The notes under the pieces: model-generated
Seen by the model: only the letters and a program-made list of their open reading frames with translations
Database searches by the model: none
What the model was told of the DNA's origin: nothing
Position numbers and translations under genes: made by a program
Part shown: positions 1 to 10,287 of the stretch, piece after piece
How the letters are laid out: every line of letters begins with the position of its first letter
Position numbering within the stretch: the first letter of the stretch is position 1
Assembly: GCA_963827905.1 (NCBI GenBank)
Contig: CAWHCB010000010.1
Span: forward strand, 1-64,000
Direction: 5' to 3'
Source of the DNA: JACXTP01 sp963827905
GTDB taxonomy: Archaea > Thermoplasmatota > Thermoplasmata > Methanomassiliicoccales > UBA472
Length of the DNA stretch: 64,000 nt

Positions 1-3000
1 TCTCGTCCTCCCACTTCTTGCCACAGACATCTCCCAGCCTAGCGTTGAGGAAGTCGTTGCCGCCTGCCTTACCGCCCGATTCGGAGATCTTGATGTTCTC
101 GATGTAGGTCGGAGGCACCTGTACCCAGCCGGCCTTGCTGCCCTCGGTCACCTTGTAATACTGGTAGGGGTCGAGGTTCTTGAAGCAGTACATGCCGTTG
201 CTGTCGGTGGTGGTCTGTGCCTGCCACTTCCAGGCCCCGTCCACCCACATGAAGAGGTCGACGGTCCAGTCAGCGACGGCACCGTCACCCTCACCGATCT
301 TCCTGTCGAGGTTCCAGTCCTCCCACTTCTTGCCACAGACATCTCCCAGCCTAGCGTTGAGGAAGTCGTTGCCGCCTGCCTTACCGCCCGATTCGGAGAT
401 CTTGATGTTCTCGATGTAGGTCGGAGGCACCTGTACCCAGCCGGCCTTGCTGCCCTCGGTCACCTTGTAATACTGGTAGGGGTCGAGGTTCTTGAAGCAG
501 TACATGCCGTTGCTGTCGGTGGTGGTCTGTGCCTGCCACTTCCAGGCCCCGTCCACCCACATGAAGAGGTCGACGGTCCAGTCAGCGACGGCACCGTCAC
601 CCTCACCGATCTTCCTGTCGAGGTTCCAGTCCTCCCACTTCTTGCCACAGACATCTCCCAGCCTAGCGTTGAGGAAGTCGTTGCCGCCTGCCTTACCGCC
701 CGATTCGGAGATCTTGATGTTCTCGATGTAGGTCGGAGGCACCTGTACCCAGCCGGCCTTGCTGCCCTCGGTCACCTTGTAATACTGGTAGGGGTCGAGG
801 TTCTTGAAGCAGTACATGCCGTTGCTGTCGGTGGTGGTCTGTGCCTGCCACTTCCAGGCCCCGTCCACCCACATGAAGAGGTCGACGGTCCAGTCAGCGA
901 CGGCACCGTCACCCTCACCGATCTTCCTGTCGAGGTTCCAGTCCTCCCACTTCTTGCCACAGACATCTCCCAGCCTAGCGTTGAGGAAGTCGTTGCCGCC
1001 TGCCTTACCGCCCGATTCGGAGATCTTGATGTTCTCGATGTAGGTCGGAGGCACCTGTACCCAGCCGGCCTTGCTGCCCTCGGTCACCTTGTAATACTGG
1101 TAGGGGTCGAGGTTCTTGAAGCAGTACATGCCGTTGCTGTCGGTGGTGGTCTGTGCCTGCCACTTCCAGGCCCCGTCCACCCACATGAAGAGGTCGACGG
1201 TCCAGTCAGCGACGGCACCGTCACCCTCACCGATCTTCCTGTCGAGGTTCCAGTCCTCCCACTTCTTGCCACAGACATCTCCCAGCCTAGCGTTGAGGAA
1301 ATTGACTCCAGAGATGTCGTCACCAGAACCAGAAGGATAGACGTATATGACTGTGGGACTGGCTGCGACCCATCCACTCTTAGTTTCTTCAACAACCTTG
1401 TAATCCCAGAAGGGGTTTAGGTCGCTGAAGCAGAAGTGTCCATTCGAATCTGTATAAAGGGTACTACCTTCCGTCCAGCCGGAACCATCATCGTACCAGA
1501 GTGTTATGGCCCAATCCTTGACGCCAAGGTCCGATCCTAGTTCGAACTTACCATCCAAATCGTTATCTTCCAATTTGTCGCCACATATGGATATCAACTT
1601 AGCATTTCCGAACCAGACCTTATCTGGGTTCGTACCGGATTGAACTGTCACGTCGACAGTCGCCAAAGTGGTATGCATCCACCCGGTCTGCAGCTCTTCT
1701 GATATCTCATAGGTTCCACCGGTCTTTACAATCCACTTCGCCGGTGCTCCTTGTGTTGGTATACCAGAGAACACACTGCCAACCGGTCCGCTCAATGTCA
1801 ATAACCACCCGGGAATGGGGTTCTCATTATCCTCTTTTACACCATCCCCATCCATGTCCTCCCACTTGTCAGCGGTGATGGTGACCCATTGGAAGTTACC
1901 GAACAACAGACCGGATATGCTTGTTCCACTCTGGACGATAATACCGCTATGTCCAGTTACTTCGATGTCGTTTTCCGGATCCCCAACCTGCAAGGATGGA
2001 TATGTCATGGTCCAGCCAGGTTGGAGGACCTCTCTGATCTCGTAGGTACCGCCCTGCTTGACGGTGAAGCAATAGCGACCGAGCTCATCGGGCTCGCAGT
2101 CCATGGTGACCGGCGGTGTCGTACAACACACCGTTCCGGTAGAGGTTGATGGTCCAGCCAGGCAGCCAGACATCACCAGGTTCGTCCCTGACCCCATTGC
2201 CGTTCACGTCAAGGAACTTCTTACCGCATATCGTCAGCCATTGGAAGTTACCGATATACCTCTCATAGATGTTCGTACCGCTCTGAACGACGATTCCAGT
2301 GTACGCATCCGCCTCGATCGTCGCCGAGGGGTCTCCCTCACGGTATTTCTCCGCAGGGTATGTCAGAGTCCATCCGGATTTCAGATCCTCGACGATCCTA
2401 TATGTGCCTGGCTCCTTGACAAGGAAGCAATAGCGACCGGTTATGGTCTCCTCAGATTCAGGTGGACCATAGGTCCGAGTGACCTGGGTGTCGATCAAGT
2501 ACGTCTGGCCCTTCGACTACTCTGTAGAGCTTGATGGTCCAACCATTCACATATGAGGCCTCGCCATCATTCCGTATTCCATCTCCATTAATGTCGATGA
2601 ACTTTCTCCCGCAGATGGTTAGCCACTGGAAGTTACCAAAGTGCCTTCCGGTGAGAGAGGTTCCGCTCTGTACCGTCTCGGTCCAACCGGTCACTTCAAT
2701 CGTTCCAGAATCGGGACCGACCTGGTAATACGTCTTTGGTGAGGTCATGGTCCAACCGGTCGGCAGGACCTCCCTGATCTCATAGGTACCACCCTGCTTT
2801 ATGACAAAACAATAGCGGCCTACGATATCCTCGTTCAGCCCGGTCTCGGTCTTCAAGATAGGTGCGAGTGACCTGAGTTTCTACCAACTCACCATTTCTG
2901 TACAATTTGATGGTCCATCCATTCATCCCGCATCGCTGCCGTCCCAAGCTCCGTTGCCATTATTATCTCTAAATTTCACACCGCAGATGGTCAGCCATTG

Positions 3001-6000
3001 GAAGTTGCCAAAGTCCTTATTTCCTACTTCGGTGCCGCTCAGAACGACGATGTTGCTGTAACCGATGACCTCGGTATCCAACAACATCATCTCCCTACCT
3101 GGAGGGCGGGATAGGTCATCGTCCAATCATGTTTCAGGACCTCTTTGATCTCGTAAGACCCTGGGTCCTTGACCAGGAAAGAGTAGGATCCGGTTCCATC
3201 AGTGTCGTCAGTGGCATAAAGCTCGATACCGTTCCTATAGAGATTGATCGTCCAACCGGACAGATAATAATCTCCATCGTCAAATACCCCGTTTCCGGAT
3301 TTGTCGAGGAACTTCTTTCCAGATATCGTTAGTCCACTGGAAGTTCACGAAGGTGTAAGGTGCCGTAACTGCCACCGCTCACCGCGGTGAAGTCGAAGGA
3401 GGTCGGACCCATGTGGGTCCAACCTGCCCTAGCCTCCTCCGTGATGCGATAAGCTCCCGGGGCGGTGATGGTGAAGGTCACCTGTCCGAGCGCTGGTCTG
3501 TGCAGCTGATTTGGACCGTCGATCAGGTTGATCTCCCAACCTTCGATGTGGTCACCTTCGGTGTCTTGCTTTTGAGCACGACACCCATGTTCTGGAAGTT
3601 CACGAAGGTGTACGGACCGTAGCTGCCACCGCTCACCGCGGTGAAGTCGAAGGAGGTCGCACCCTGCGGGGTCCATCCGGCCCTAGCCTCCTCGGTGATG
3701 TGTAGGCACCGGGTGGGTGATGGTGAAGGTCACCTGACCGTTAGCGCGTTGGTCTGTGCGCTCTGATCGTTGGAACCCGGTCCATCGAGGTAGATCCACC
3801 AGTTCGCATGTCGTTGCCTTCGGTGTCATGCTTGTTGACCACGACATCCATGTTCTGGAAGTTCACGAAGGTGTAAGGACCGTAACTGCCACCGCTCACC
3901 GCGGTGAAGTCGAAGAAGGTCGGACCCTGCGGGGTCCACCCTGCCCTAGCCTCCTCGGTGATGCGATAAGCTCCGGGGCGGTGATGGTGAAGGTCACCTG
4001 ACCGAGCGCGTTGGTCTTTGCGCTCTGATCGTTGGAACCCGGTCCATCGAGGTATATCCACCAGTTCTCGATGTCGTCGCCCTCGGTGTCATGCTTGTTG
4101 ACCACGACATCCATGTTCTGGAAGTTCACGAAGGTGTAAGGTCCGTAACTGCCACCGCTCACCGCGGTGAAGTCGAAGAAGGTCGGACCCTGCGGGGTCC
4201 ACCCTGCCCTAGCCTCCTCGGTGATGCGATAAGCTCCCGGGGCGGTGATGGTGAAGGTCACCTGACCGAGCGCGTTGGTCTTTGCGCTCTGATCGTTGGA
4301 ACCCGGTCCATCGAGGTATATCCACCAGTTCTCAATGTCGTCGCCCTCGGTGTCATGCTTGTTGACCACGACATCCATGTTCTGGAAGTTCACGAAGGTG
4401 TAAGGTCCGTAACTGCCACCGCTCACCGCGGTGAAGTCGAAGAAGGTCGGACCCTGCGGGGTCCACCCTGCCCTAGCCTCCTCGGTGATGCGATAAGCTC
4501 CCGGGGCGGTGATGGTGAAGGTCACCTGACCGAGCGCGTTGGTCTTTGCGCTCTGATCGTTGGAACCCGGTCCATCGAGGTATATCCACCAGTTCTCAAT
4601 GTCGTCGCCCTCGGTGTCATGCTTGTTGACCACGACATCCATGTTCTGGAAGTTCACGAAGGTGTAAGGTCCGTAACTGCCACCGCTCACCGCGGTGAAG
4701 TCGAAGAAGGTCGGACCCTGCGGGGTCCACCCTGCCCTAGCCTCCTCGGTGATGCGATAAGCTCCCGGGGCGGTGATGGTGAAGGTAGCTTTTCCATTGA
4801 TGTCAGTGGATGCTACTTGTTCATTCGGAAGATCGAAGGCTTCTGCCCCAGGTCCGTTTAGGAATATCCCCCATCCTTGGATGGGTTTCCCCTCAGGGTC
4901 GACTTTGTAGATATCAACAATGACGTTTTGGAATCGGACCACTATTTGCACATACGCTGTATCAGTCGCTTCGGCATAGTTACCATACTGCTCGGTCCCT
5001 CTGACCTTCGCGGTGTTTACCACGGGACTTGTGTCCGTATTCTGAATCGCCCTGGATGCAGTGAATACCCAAATCTCACCTGGCTCAAAGATGGCGTCAC
5101 CATTTCCAGAGGTCTTGCTAGATAAAACCGGCACAAGGCCGAGTGAGTCGGTCCATGATAGCGTCAGGGCTGTCTCGCCGGTGTTCGTCACGGTGAAGGT
5201 GTATGTCACCAACTCCCCGACCTCCGCCTCCAATGTGCTTGCCACTTTGGTCAGGCTTATGCCAGGATGTAATATGTTCACTGAGGCGTCGTCCTCATCC
5301 GATACCTGATTACCATGCCCATCGGTACCGGTGACCTTGGCGAGGTTGACCATCGGGTCAGAATCGCTGCTAAGGACGAGATGCGTAGCCTTGAAAATCC
5401 AGGTCTCGCCTGGTTCGAAGATTCCATCGCCGTCGGTGTCTCCATATGCAGTCGTCGCGGCCGCATCAAAGACAGGGACGAGCCCTAGGCTGTCCGACCA
5501 GGAGAGGGTAAGGACCGTCTGGCCAGTGTTCTCGACTTTGAAGGTATAGGTCACCGTTTCGCCGATCATCGCGGATGTCTTGTCCGCATCCTTGGTCAGA
5601 CTTATTCCTGGGAACAGCACAACCAGGCTGTGGTCGTCAATATCTGTGACCTTGGTGTCCTTATAGAACCCTTCGGCCGTGGCAATGTTGATCAATGGGT
5701 TAGGTGAGGCGGCCACGACCCAGTCGGCCTTGAAGATCCATATCTCGGAGGTCTGTAGGAGGCCGTCCGTATTGGTGTCACCTGACACATATGCTGCGGC
5801 CCCTGCCACCGAATCCGTCACCTTAACGTCTTGCAATGGTACATCGCCGGTGTTTTTCACAGTGAAGGTGTAGGTTATCGTCTCGCCGACCTCCGCCCCG
5901 GATGGTCCGGACTTGACGACCTCTATGCCCGGCTTTGCCACACACAAGGGCTCATCAATGTCCCCGCTCACCGAACCGGCATAGATGCTGTTGCCAAAGT

Positions 6001-8194
6001 AGACCGCCCTGAAATAGTACTGGCCAGCTATGGGCGGGGTGAAGAGCTCAGATGTTGCTTTCCCCGAACCGTCCAACGTCACGGGCAAAGTGCCGAGCTT
6101 GGTCCATGTCGCGGATCCTTCCAACCGATATTGGAACTCCACGCTTCCAGTGGGGACACCAGAGGTACCGGTGACCGTGGCGGTGTCGAACACCGTCTCT
6201 CCTGTGGTTATGGCTGTGGTCTCCACGGGCCCGACCACATTGAATAGTTTGGTGGTGGTCATGGAGTTGGCCTTGACGGTCACGAATGCGTCGTCATCCG
6301 CGGTCAAGGTCCCTCCCGCATAAGTCCCGGTAGCGATCGCCAAGTTCCTGTTGGGGTTTACTTTATCTGCCCCATCGGTGGCCGTCGCCTTGAAGGTGAC
6401 AGTCAAAGAGCCACCAGGGATCAGGTCCCAGAACGGATCGCCGCTATCATCCCAGGTCAGGGTCTGTCCGGTGGCTACGCTCCCGCTCACAACCGGTGCG
6501 TAGGGAGACGCGCTACCTGTGACGTACTCGAACCCGGGCGGTAGCTTGTCCACTAGGTCTATGTCGCCCACTCCGACGTCCGAGGTGCTCGGAACGCTGA
6601 TGACTATCGTGAATGTGGTCTGCTCCCCGACGTTTACGTTCGTGGGGTTCGCTGTCTTATCCACTATGAAGACAGGGCTCATCCAATCGATGGGCATGGG
6701 CAGGCATGTGTATCCCATGTCGAGATAGGGGTTGGATGGTGAGGATTGGTACGGGCTCTCGCCCCACGCCACTGCGATCGGGCCATCGCTGACTATGTGC
6801 ATCCCGGTCTGGTCGAAATCAGGGTCATAGACCTCCATCGTCTGCAGCCTTCCTAGCGTGAAGCTGCGTTCGAATATGCCGTCGTTATGACTCCCACTGG
6901 GATCATAGATCCCATAGTCGATCTGGACGAAGGTGTTGTCATTGATGGCCGTGATGAAGGCGGGTGATCCCGTCTGCGCTGGCGGTTGGCTGCTCGTCCC
7001 CGGGGCCCAGGTAAGGTAGGTGTCCGTCCCTAGGAACGCCACCGGGATGAGGGCATACCCCCAGTCGCGAGCCGAAGACCCAGTGTCGCAAGCTGCGATG
7101 CCCCAGAACGCCTGATCGGAGCTGAGGTAGACCCCGGACCTGATGATGTCGGGGGAGGACCCGGTAGAATAGGACGGTACATAGTGGCCGGTGCCACTGG
7201 AGTATGTCCTGGTGGACTTCGCTGGAATGGTGAAAGTACCGGACACCAGGGCTCCGCCGACGCCTGATCTGTCCTGCCATGTCACTGTTATGGCCACGCT
7301 ATTAGGGTTGAAGAGGTAGAGGTCGGTGTTTGTTCCGTCCGACCAGCTGGGGACCGGGGCGTAATACTCCTTGCCCCAGTAGGCTTGGGGGGTTATAGTA
7401 TATCCCCGCATCTCATAAGTGCTGTCAGGGTCCCCGGTTATCAATTGCACCTGGATGTCACTCGTACCGACTAGGTAGGACCCAACGTCTGTGATGGGCC
7501 AGCTGTATGATTTTCCCTTATCTAAGGTCCTTTGGCTAATCACAGCCCCTAACGAGTCATAGAGGGTGACGGTGTTCCCATCCGTGGAGGACATGACCTG
7601 GGCCCGAACCTTATAGAAGTTGGGACCACCTCCACTGGACAGTTCCTCAGCGATCGGTATGGTGTAGGTCTTCTCCCAGGCTTGTACTGGATAGACCTCC
7701 CAGGAATCTGTGAAGACGGTGCCTACGTCCCGTGGCCATGTGGAGACGACGAGCTGCAGCAGACCACCGGAGACGAATATCCTATCGCCACCATCGTAGA
7801 ATTGTCCTGTACCGCGGGGAGAGGTGGGTACGTCGTTGCTTCTAAAGTAGTGGGTTTCACCCTTGGCCAGATTAACGATCTCATCCCCTGATGCCCCAGT
7901 GTTCAGGCCATTTTCCCAATGGTCGTAGTAGAGGACCGTATTGTCTGCGCTAGATGTGACCCCGACAACATATGTAAAGGGATTGTTGTCCCAACCATTG
8001 CTGCCTGAGTAATTGCGCACGTAACTGAAATCATACATCGTCTGTGTGGTGGTCAGTGGAAGATAGAATTCCTGCGTCCCTGCCGGTCCTGCCGTGACGT
8101 TCGCGATAGGACATTGAACCACCATGAGAATCCCAAAAACAAGTGCCAATACAACTACAAGCGATCTAATACCTACTCTATTGAAGCTGCGCAT
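1..8194 (-). CDS. Giant secreted repeat protein (adhesin-like), 3' end outside window, frame-disrupted
   Basis: The clean frame covers 3976-8194 (about 1,400 codons). It starts with a signal peptide (Arg residues, then a hydrophobic stretch near residues 11-27). Next come a beta-rich N-terminal region to about residue 505, a DUF11-like domain near 505-640, an Ig-like segment, three DUF7507/DUF11-type repeats (motif GETVTYTFxVxNTG) and 88-residue Cna_B-like repeats. Below 3975 the same protein continues in shifting frames: more Cna_B-like units, about six diverged SdrD_B-like units (motif FGNFQWLTICGxKFxDxNG) and four identical 104-residue SdrD_B-like units that run off the left edge. The product would be a very long extracellular stalk, so adhesion or cell-surface display is the likely role (inferred from domain types). 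No membrane anchor is seen, since the C-terminus is missing. At least six indels lie between about 1.9 and 4.0 kb. Confidence 0.85.
6..1302 (-). repeat. Four-plus identical 312-bp tandem repeats inside the giant surface gene
   Basis: The sequence repeats with a period of exactly 312 bp (for example the block beginning TGCCACAGAC at 19, 331, 643, 955 and 1267) and the copies appear identical by eye. Each unit encodes 104 residues on the minus strand as one SdrD_B-like domain (LGDVCGKKWEDWNLDRKIGE at its start, later TTTDSNGMYCFKNLDPYQYY). Because 312 is a multiple of three, copy-number change keeps the frame. Identity ends at about 1302 on one side and near position 5 on the other. Confidence 0.95.
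3346..4786 (-). repeat. 264-bp tandem repeats (88-residue Cna_B-like units)
   Basis: The marker CATGTTCTGGAAGTTCACGA occurs at 3586, 3849, 4112, 4376 and 4640, giving spacings of 263, 263, 264 and 264 bp. The 264-bp units are in frame and nearly identical. The two 263-bp units have each lost a net base, and one loss is visible as CTCCGGGG near 3971 where the other copies read CTCCCGGGG. That deletion ends the clean reading frame. Each unit reads roughly VVNKHDTEGDDIENWWIYLD then a second half with TFTITAPGAYRITEEARAGW. Confidence 0.92.
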
Positions 8195-8294
8195 ACCCTA
8201 ATTCCCTCCCCAAACTGATACCATCACGATCACAGAATTGCTGTGATGTTAATCGTTCCGATATCTTCGATGATAATAGAATCGTGGGTCAGCG

Positions 8295-8310
8295 GGATAT
8301 AAATAAATTA
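8295..8310 (-). promoter_or_regulatory. Probable TATA box for the giant surface protein
   Basis: On the minus strand the sequence reads TAATTTATTTATATCC, an archaeal TATA-like element about 100 bases before the start codon at 8194. Initiation about 25 bases downstream would leave a leader of roughly 75 bases. The surrounding 8195-8420 is AT-rich and holds no gene. Confidence 0.45.
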
Positions 8311-8418
8311 GCGGAATTATCACTTTTGATAAAAAAATAACATGGTTTTATTGTAAACATAAATAATGAAGATTAAAAAATATTCATATCTGAAAATATT
8401 GATGTTTTCTCAATAATG

Positions 8419-8460
8419 AAAAAATGCCCCGGTTAGCCTAATCCTTTCAGGGTCGGGGCA
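8419..8460 (-). terminator. Intrinsic-type terminator after dsrF
   Basis: On the minus strand a 7-bp stem TGCCCCG/CGGGGCA closes a 22-base loop and is followed directly by TTTTTTC. It sits five bases past the dsrF stop codon, so it most likely ends the tusA-dsrE2-dsrH-dsrE-dsrF transcript. Confidence 0.7.
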
Positions 8461-8465
8461 GGGGC

Positions 8466-8828
8466 TTAGAAGGTCGTTACCATCTGATGCTCGTCGATGA
8501 TCTTTCGGGCCTTCTCCCAGTCCACCATCTCAACGAAGTTCAGGACGGAAGCGCCTGGCGCCCTCTCGTCGAGGTCCTGCTTCACGCAATAGACCTTGAA
8601 CTCCATTTCGGTCATGTCCTGCAAAGCCTCCATGTTGGACGGCATCCTCAGGATCTCTGGCTTTTGGGTGGCCACAGCGTTCAACGTCCCGTCGCCCACC
8701 AGCAGCAGATTGCACTTGCTCGACGTTCCCGCTCGAGACCATGCCGAGGGCCAGCCTGGAACCGGCGAACGCCTCCTCGAAACCATAAGGAGGCTTTGGT
8801 GATCAAGTACCAGTACACTGTTCGCCAT
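8466..8828 (-). CDS. DsrF/TusC-like sulfur relay protein (internal frame breaks)
   Basis: The start MANSVLVL and the last two thirds (LLLVGDGTLNAVATQKPEIL onward, to VVTTF-like end HQMVTTF) share one frame, while the stretch between reads sensibly only in another frame: KPPYGFEEAFAGSRLALGMV then SSGNVEQV. Merging them gives a typical DsrE/DsrF-fold protein of about 119 residues. The pattern needs about three extra bases near 8800 and 8710, so the break is compensated, which favours sequencing error. DsrE/F/H proteins form small complexes that pass persulfide sulfur between partners. It is the last gene of the operon, four bases after dsrE. Confidence 0.7.
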   Translation of the reverse strand: MANSVLVLDHQSLLMVSRRRSPVPGWPSAWSRAGTSSKCNLLLVGDGTLNAVATQKPEILRMPSNMEALQDMTEMEFKVYCVKQDLDERAPGASVLNFVEMVDWEKARKIIDEHQMVTTF

Positions 8829-8832
8829 CTTC

Positions 8833-9192
8833 TCACCTCGCGATGGTGACCATGCGGTCGCTCTCCGCCACAAAGCGGGACAGGTCGTTGGTCAGGCTTC
8901 CGATCTTCATCCCTGGTATCTCCTCACCGCGCCTGAAGCCTCGGGCGGTGGTGCAGGTGTTGCATACGGTCACCTCGACCTTTCCCGTCTCGACCAATTT
9001 CTTGGCCTCCTCGCCCACGTTCGGGAATCGTTTCGGCTCCTGGCCGGCCTTGATCAGCCACACCCCTTCGCCATACCCGAAGATGCGCACATCGTAGCCT
9101 TTGTCCAGGGCGGCGTCGGTCAGCTTGATCGCTACGTTGGTGTCCATGTTCATCATGGTGCCGGTCCGCAATTGGATAGTCAGTGTCTTCAT
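8833..9192 (-). CDS. DsrE-family sulfur relay protein
   Basis: A 119-residue protein with the DsrE/TusD-like fold: an N-terminal strand (MKTLTIQLRTG), a helix with NVAIKLTDAALDKG, a strand ending in FGYGEGVWL, and VTVCNTCTTARG carrying two cysteines where DsrE/TusD proteins place their sulfur-accepting Cys. It lies in the same operon as DsrF-like, DsrH-like, DsrE2-like and TusA proteins, with gaps of only 4 bases on either side. The likely role is cytosolic persulfide transfer. Whether it serves thiolation of tRNA, cofactor assembly or sulfur oxidation cannot be told from the sequence. Confidence 0.8.
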   Translation of the reverse strand: MKTLTIQLRTGTMMNMDTNVAIKLTDAALDKGYDVRIFGYGEGVWLIKAGQEPKRFPNVGEEAKKLVETGKVEVTVCNTCTTARGFRRGEEIPGMKIGSLTNDLSRFVAESDRMVTIAR

Positions 9193-9196
9193 TCCA

Positions 9197-9505
9197 TCAC
9201 CTCACAATGTGATCGTCTGGTCGAACTTCTCCATGATGAGGTCGACCGCCTCGTGATAATCGATCTCCTTGAAACCGGCCATCGCCTTCCCAGCGAAACC
9301 CCTGGCGGCCAGGTCGTCCTTCATGACGAATACCTCCTTGCCCGCCTCGAGCAGCTTCTTGCCCTTGTTGGGGTCGATGGCGTAATATACCGCGTCCTCG
9401 AACAGGATGACCCCTCTCTTCGACCCACCTGACATCTTCGTCGATCATGTCCAGACCGGTGAACTCATGGGGCGATTTGAATAGCAGGAACAGCTTGGAT
9501 TGCAT
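9197..9505 (-). CDS. DsrH/TusB-like protein (one frame break)
   Basis: The N-terminus MQSKLFLLFKSPHEFTGLDM is in one frame and the remainder (KRGVILFEDAVYYAIDPNKG to the end FDQTITL) in another, joined near 9430. The merged product of about 101 residues matches the small DsrH/TusB type: a short strand with LFLLFKSPHEF, then GVILFEDAVYYAI. It precedes dsrE by four bases and follows dsrE2 by nine, so the genes are co-transcribed. A single indel breaks the frame. DsrH family proteins normally carry one cysteine near the C-terminus and none is visible here, which may mean a structural rather than sulfur-carrying role. Confidence 0.65.
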   Translation of the reverse strand: MQSKLFLLFKSPHEFTGLDMIDEDVRWVEERGHPVRGRGILRHRPQQGQEAARGGQGGIRHEGRPGRQGFRWEGDGRFQGDRLSRGGRPHHGEVRPDDHIVR

Positions 9506-9514
9506 CGGATCGCC

Positions 9515-9925
9515 TCAACCTATGAACATGGTGGAGTCGGCATCCAAAGCGATGTCCAGGAAACCAGCGGCACCGAGGACCTTTACCCCGTCCCACATGT
9601 CCCCCTGCTTGATGTTCATGAGGCCCATGGTGGTGCTGCAAGCGTAGAGGTTCACACCGAGCTCTTGGGCCAATTTTATCTGGCCAGCATAATCTTCCAA
9701 CCCTATCTTATTCATCTTTTTGATGAACATGCCAGTGAAAAGCTTGTACATGCCAGGCAGTTTCGGCTTGGCCGTCTTCTTCATGAGGTTCAGCCCGAAG
9801 AACGTGTGGAATATGTGCACTTCCGTCCCCATGCTGGCGGCCGTATTGGCGATCATCATCGCCATCATTCCCTTGTCAAAGGTCCCTTCCGAGACCACTA
9901 TAGCGATCCTCTTTGTCTCTGCCAT
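9515..9925 (-). CDS. DsrE2-like (DsrE/DsrF superfamily) protein
   Basis: A 136-residue protein beginning MAETKRIAIVVSEGTFDKGM, with MMIANTAASMGTEVHIFHTF, a lysine-rich middle, and GVNLYACSTTMGLM bearing the single conserved cysteine. This pattern matches the DsrE2 group, which in sulfur-oxidising bacteria and archaea partners with TusA to carry thiosulfate or persulfide groups (family knowledge). Here it sits directly after tusA in the same direction. The pairing of TusA with DsrE2 strongly suggests a sulfur-carrier chain. Its physiological donor and acceptor are unknown. Confidence 0.8.
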   Translation of the reverse strand: MAETKRIAIVVSEGTFDKGMMAMMIANTAASMGTEVHIFHTFFGLNLMKKTAKPKLPGMYKLFTGMFIKKMNKIGLEDYAGQIKLAQELGVNLYACSTTMGLMNIKQGDMWDGVKVLGAAGFLDIALDADSTMFIG

Positions 9926-9969
9926 TTTCTATCACACACCTTTTGATTTGAAACGACTGCACATTGCGC

Positions 9970-10200
9970 TCAGACGAGCTTCTTGATGTAGTAGTAAAAA
10001 GCGCCGCCCTCTTCCTTGGTGCCGACCAGCTCGTTGCCCGTCCTCTTGCACCAGGCAGGAACGTCCTCCTTGGACCCGATGTCGTCAGAGATGAGCTCCA
10101 GGGTCTTTCCGACCGGCATCTCCTTGATCTTCTTGGACAGCTTCACGATCGGCATGGGGCACATCAGGCCCTTGGCGTCTAACGTCTCATCCTTCTCCAT
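9970..10200 (-). CDS. tusA: TusA/SirA-type sulfur carrier protein
   Basis: The sequence ETLDAKGLMCPMPIVKLSKK contains the TusA signature CPMP with the persulfide-carrying cysteine, and the length of about 76 residues fits the family. The start is uncertain. ATG codons exist at 10227, 10209, 10206 and 10200. The TATA element at 10242-10251 predicts transcription from about 10220, which argues against 10227, and a GGAG just upstream of 10209 suits 10200 best. It is the first gene of the five-gene sulfur relay operon. Confidence 0.85.
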   Translation of the reverse strand: MEKDETLDAKGLMCPMPIVKLSKKIKEMPVGKTLELISDDIGSKEDVPAWCKRTGNELVGTKEEGGAFYYYIKKLV

Positions 10201-10221
10201 TTTCATCATCTCCACACGGTT

Positions 10222-10237
10222 TTGCACGGTTGTGCAA
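10222..10237. promoter_or_regulatory. Perfect palindrome at the tusA transcription start (candidate operator)
   Basis: TTGCAC-GGTT-GTGCAA is a 6-bp inverted repeat with a 4-base spacer. It lies just downstream of the minus-strand TATA box and covers the expected transcription start of the tusA operon. Binding there would block transcription. The divergent HTH gene that begins at 10288 is the natural candidate to bind it. Confidence 0.55.
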
Positions 10238-10241
10238 CAAC

Positions 10242-10265
10242 TTTATATAACTGCTACTTTATAAG
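10242..10265. promoter_or_regulatory. Overlapping divergent promoters of tusA operon and HTH regulator
   Basis: On the minus strand TTATATAAAG (10242-10251) suits the tusA operon. On the plus strand ACTTTATAAG (10256-10265) lies 23 bases before the ATG at 10288, so the regulator mRNA is probably leaderless or nearly so. The two promoters are so close that one bound protein could control both. Confidence 0.5.
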
Positions 10266-10287
10266 ACTTTCGAAAAGAGGACGAAGC

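Noticed and set aside
1..1302. CRISPR-like regular repeats
   Set aside because: The period is 312 bp with no distinct repeat-spacer structure. The whole unit repeats and encodes a protein domain on the minus strand. No cas genes are present.
4091..4861. 256-codon plus-strand open frame in the Cna_B-like repeats
   Set aside because: It is a shadow of the 264-bp repeats: the same 88-residue block is repeated, has no start signal, and the opposite strand encodes an obvious secreted protein.
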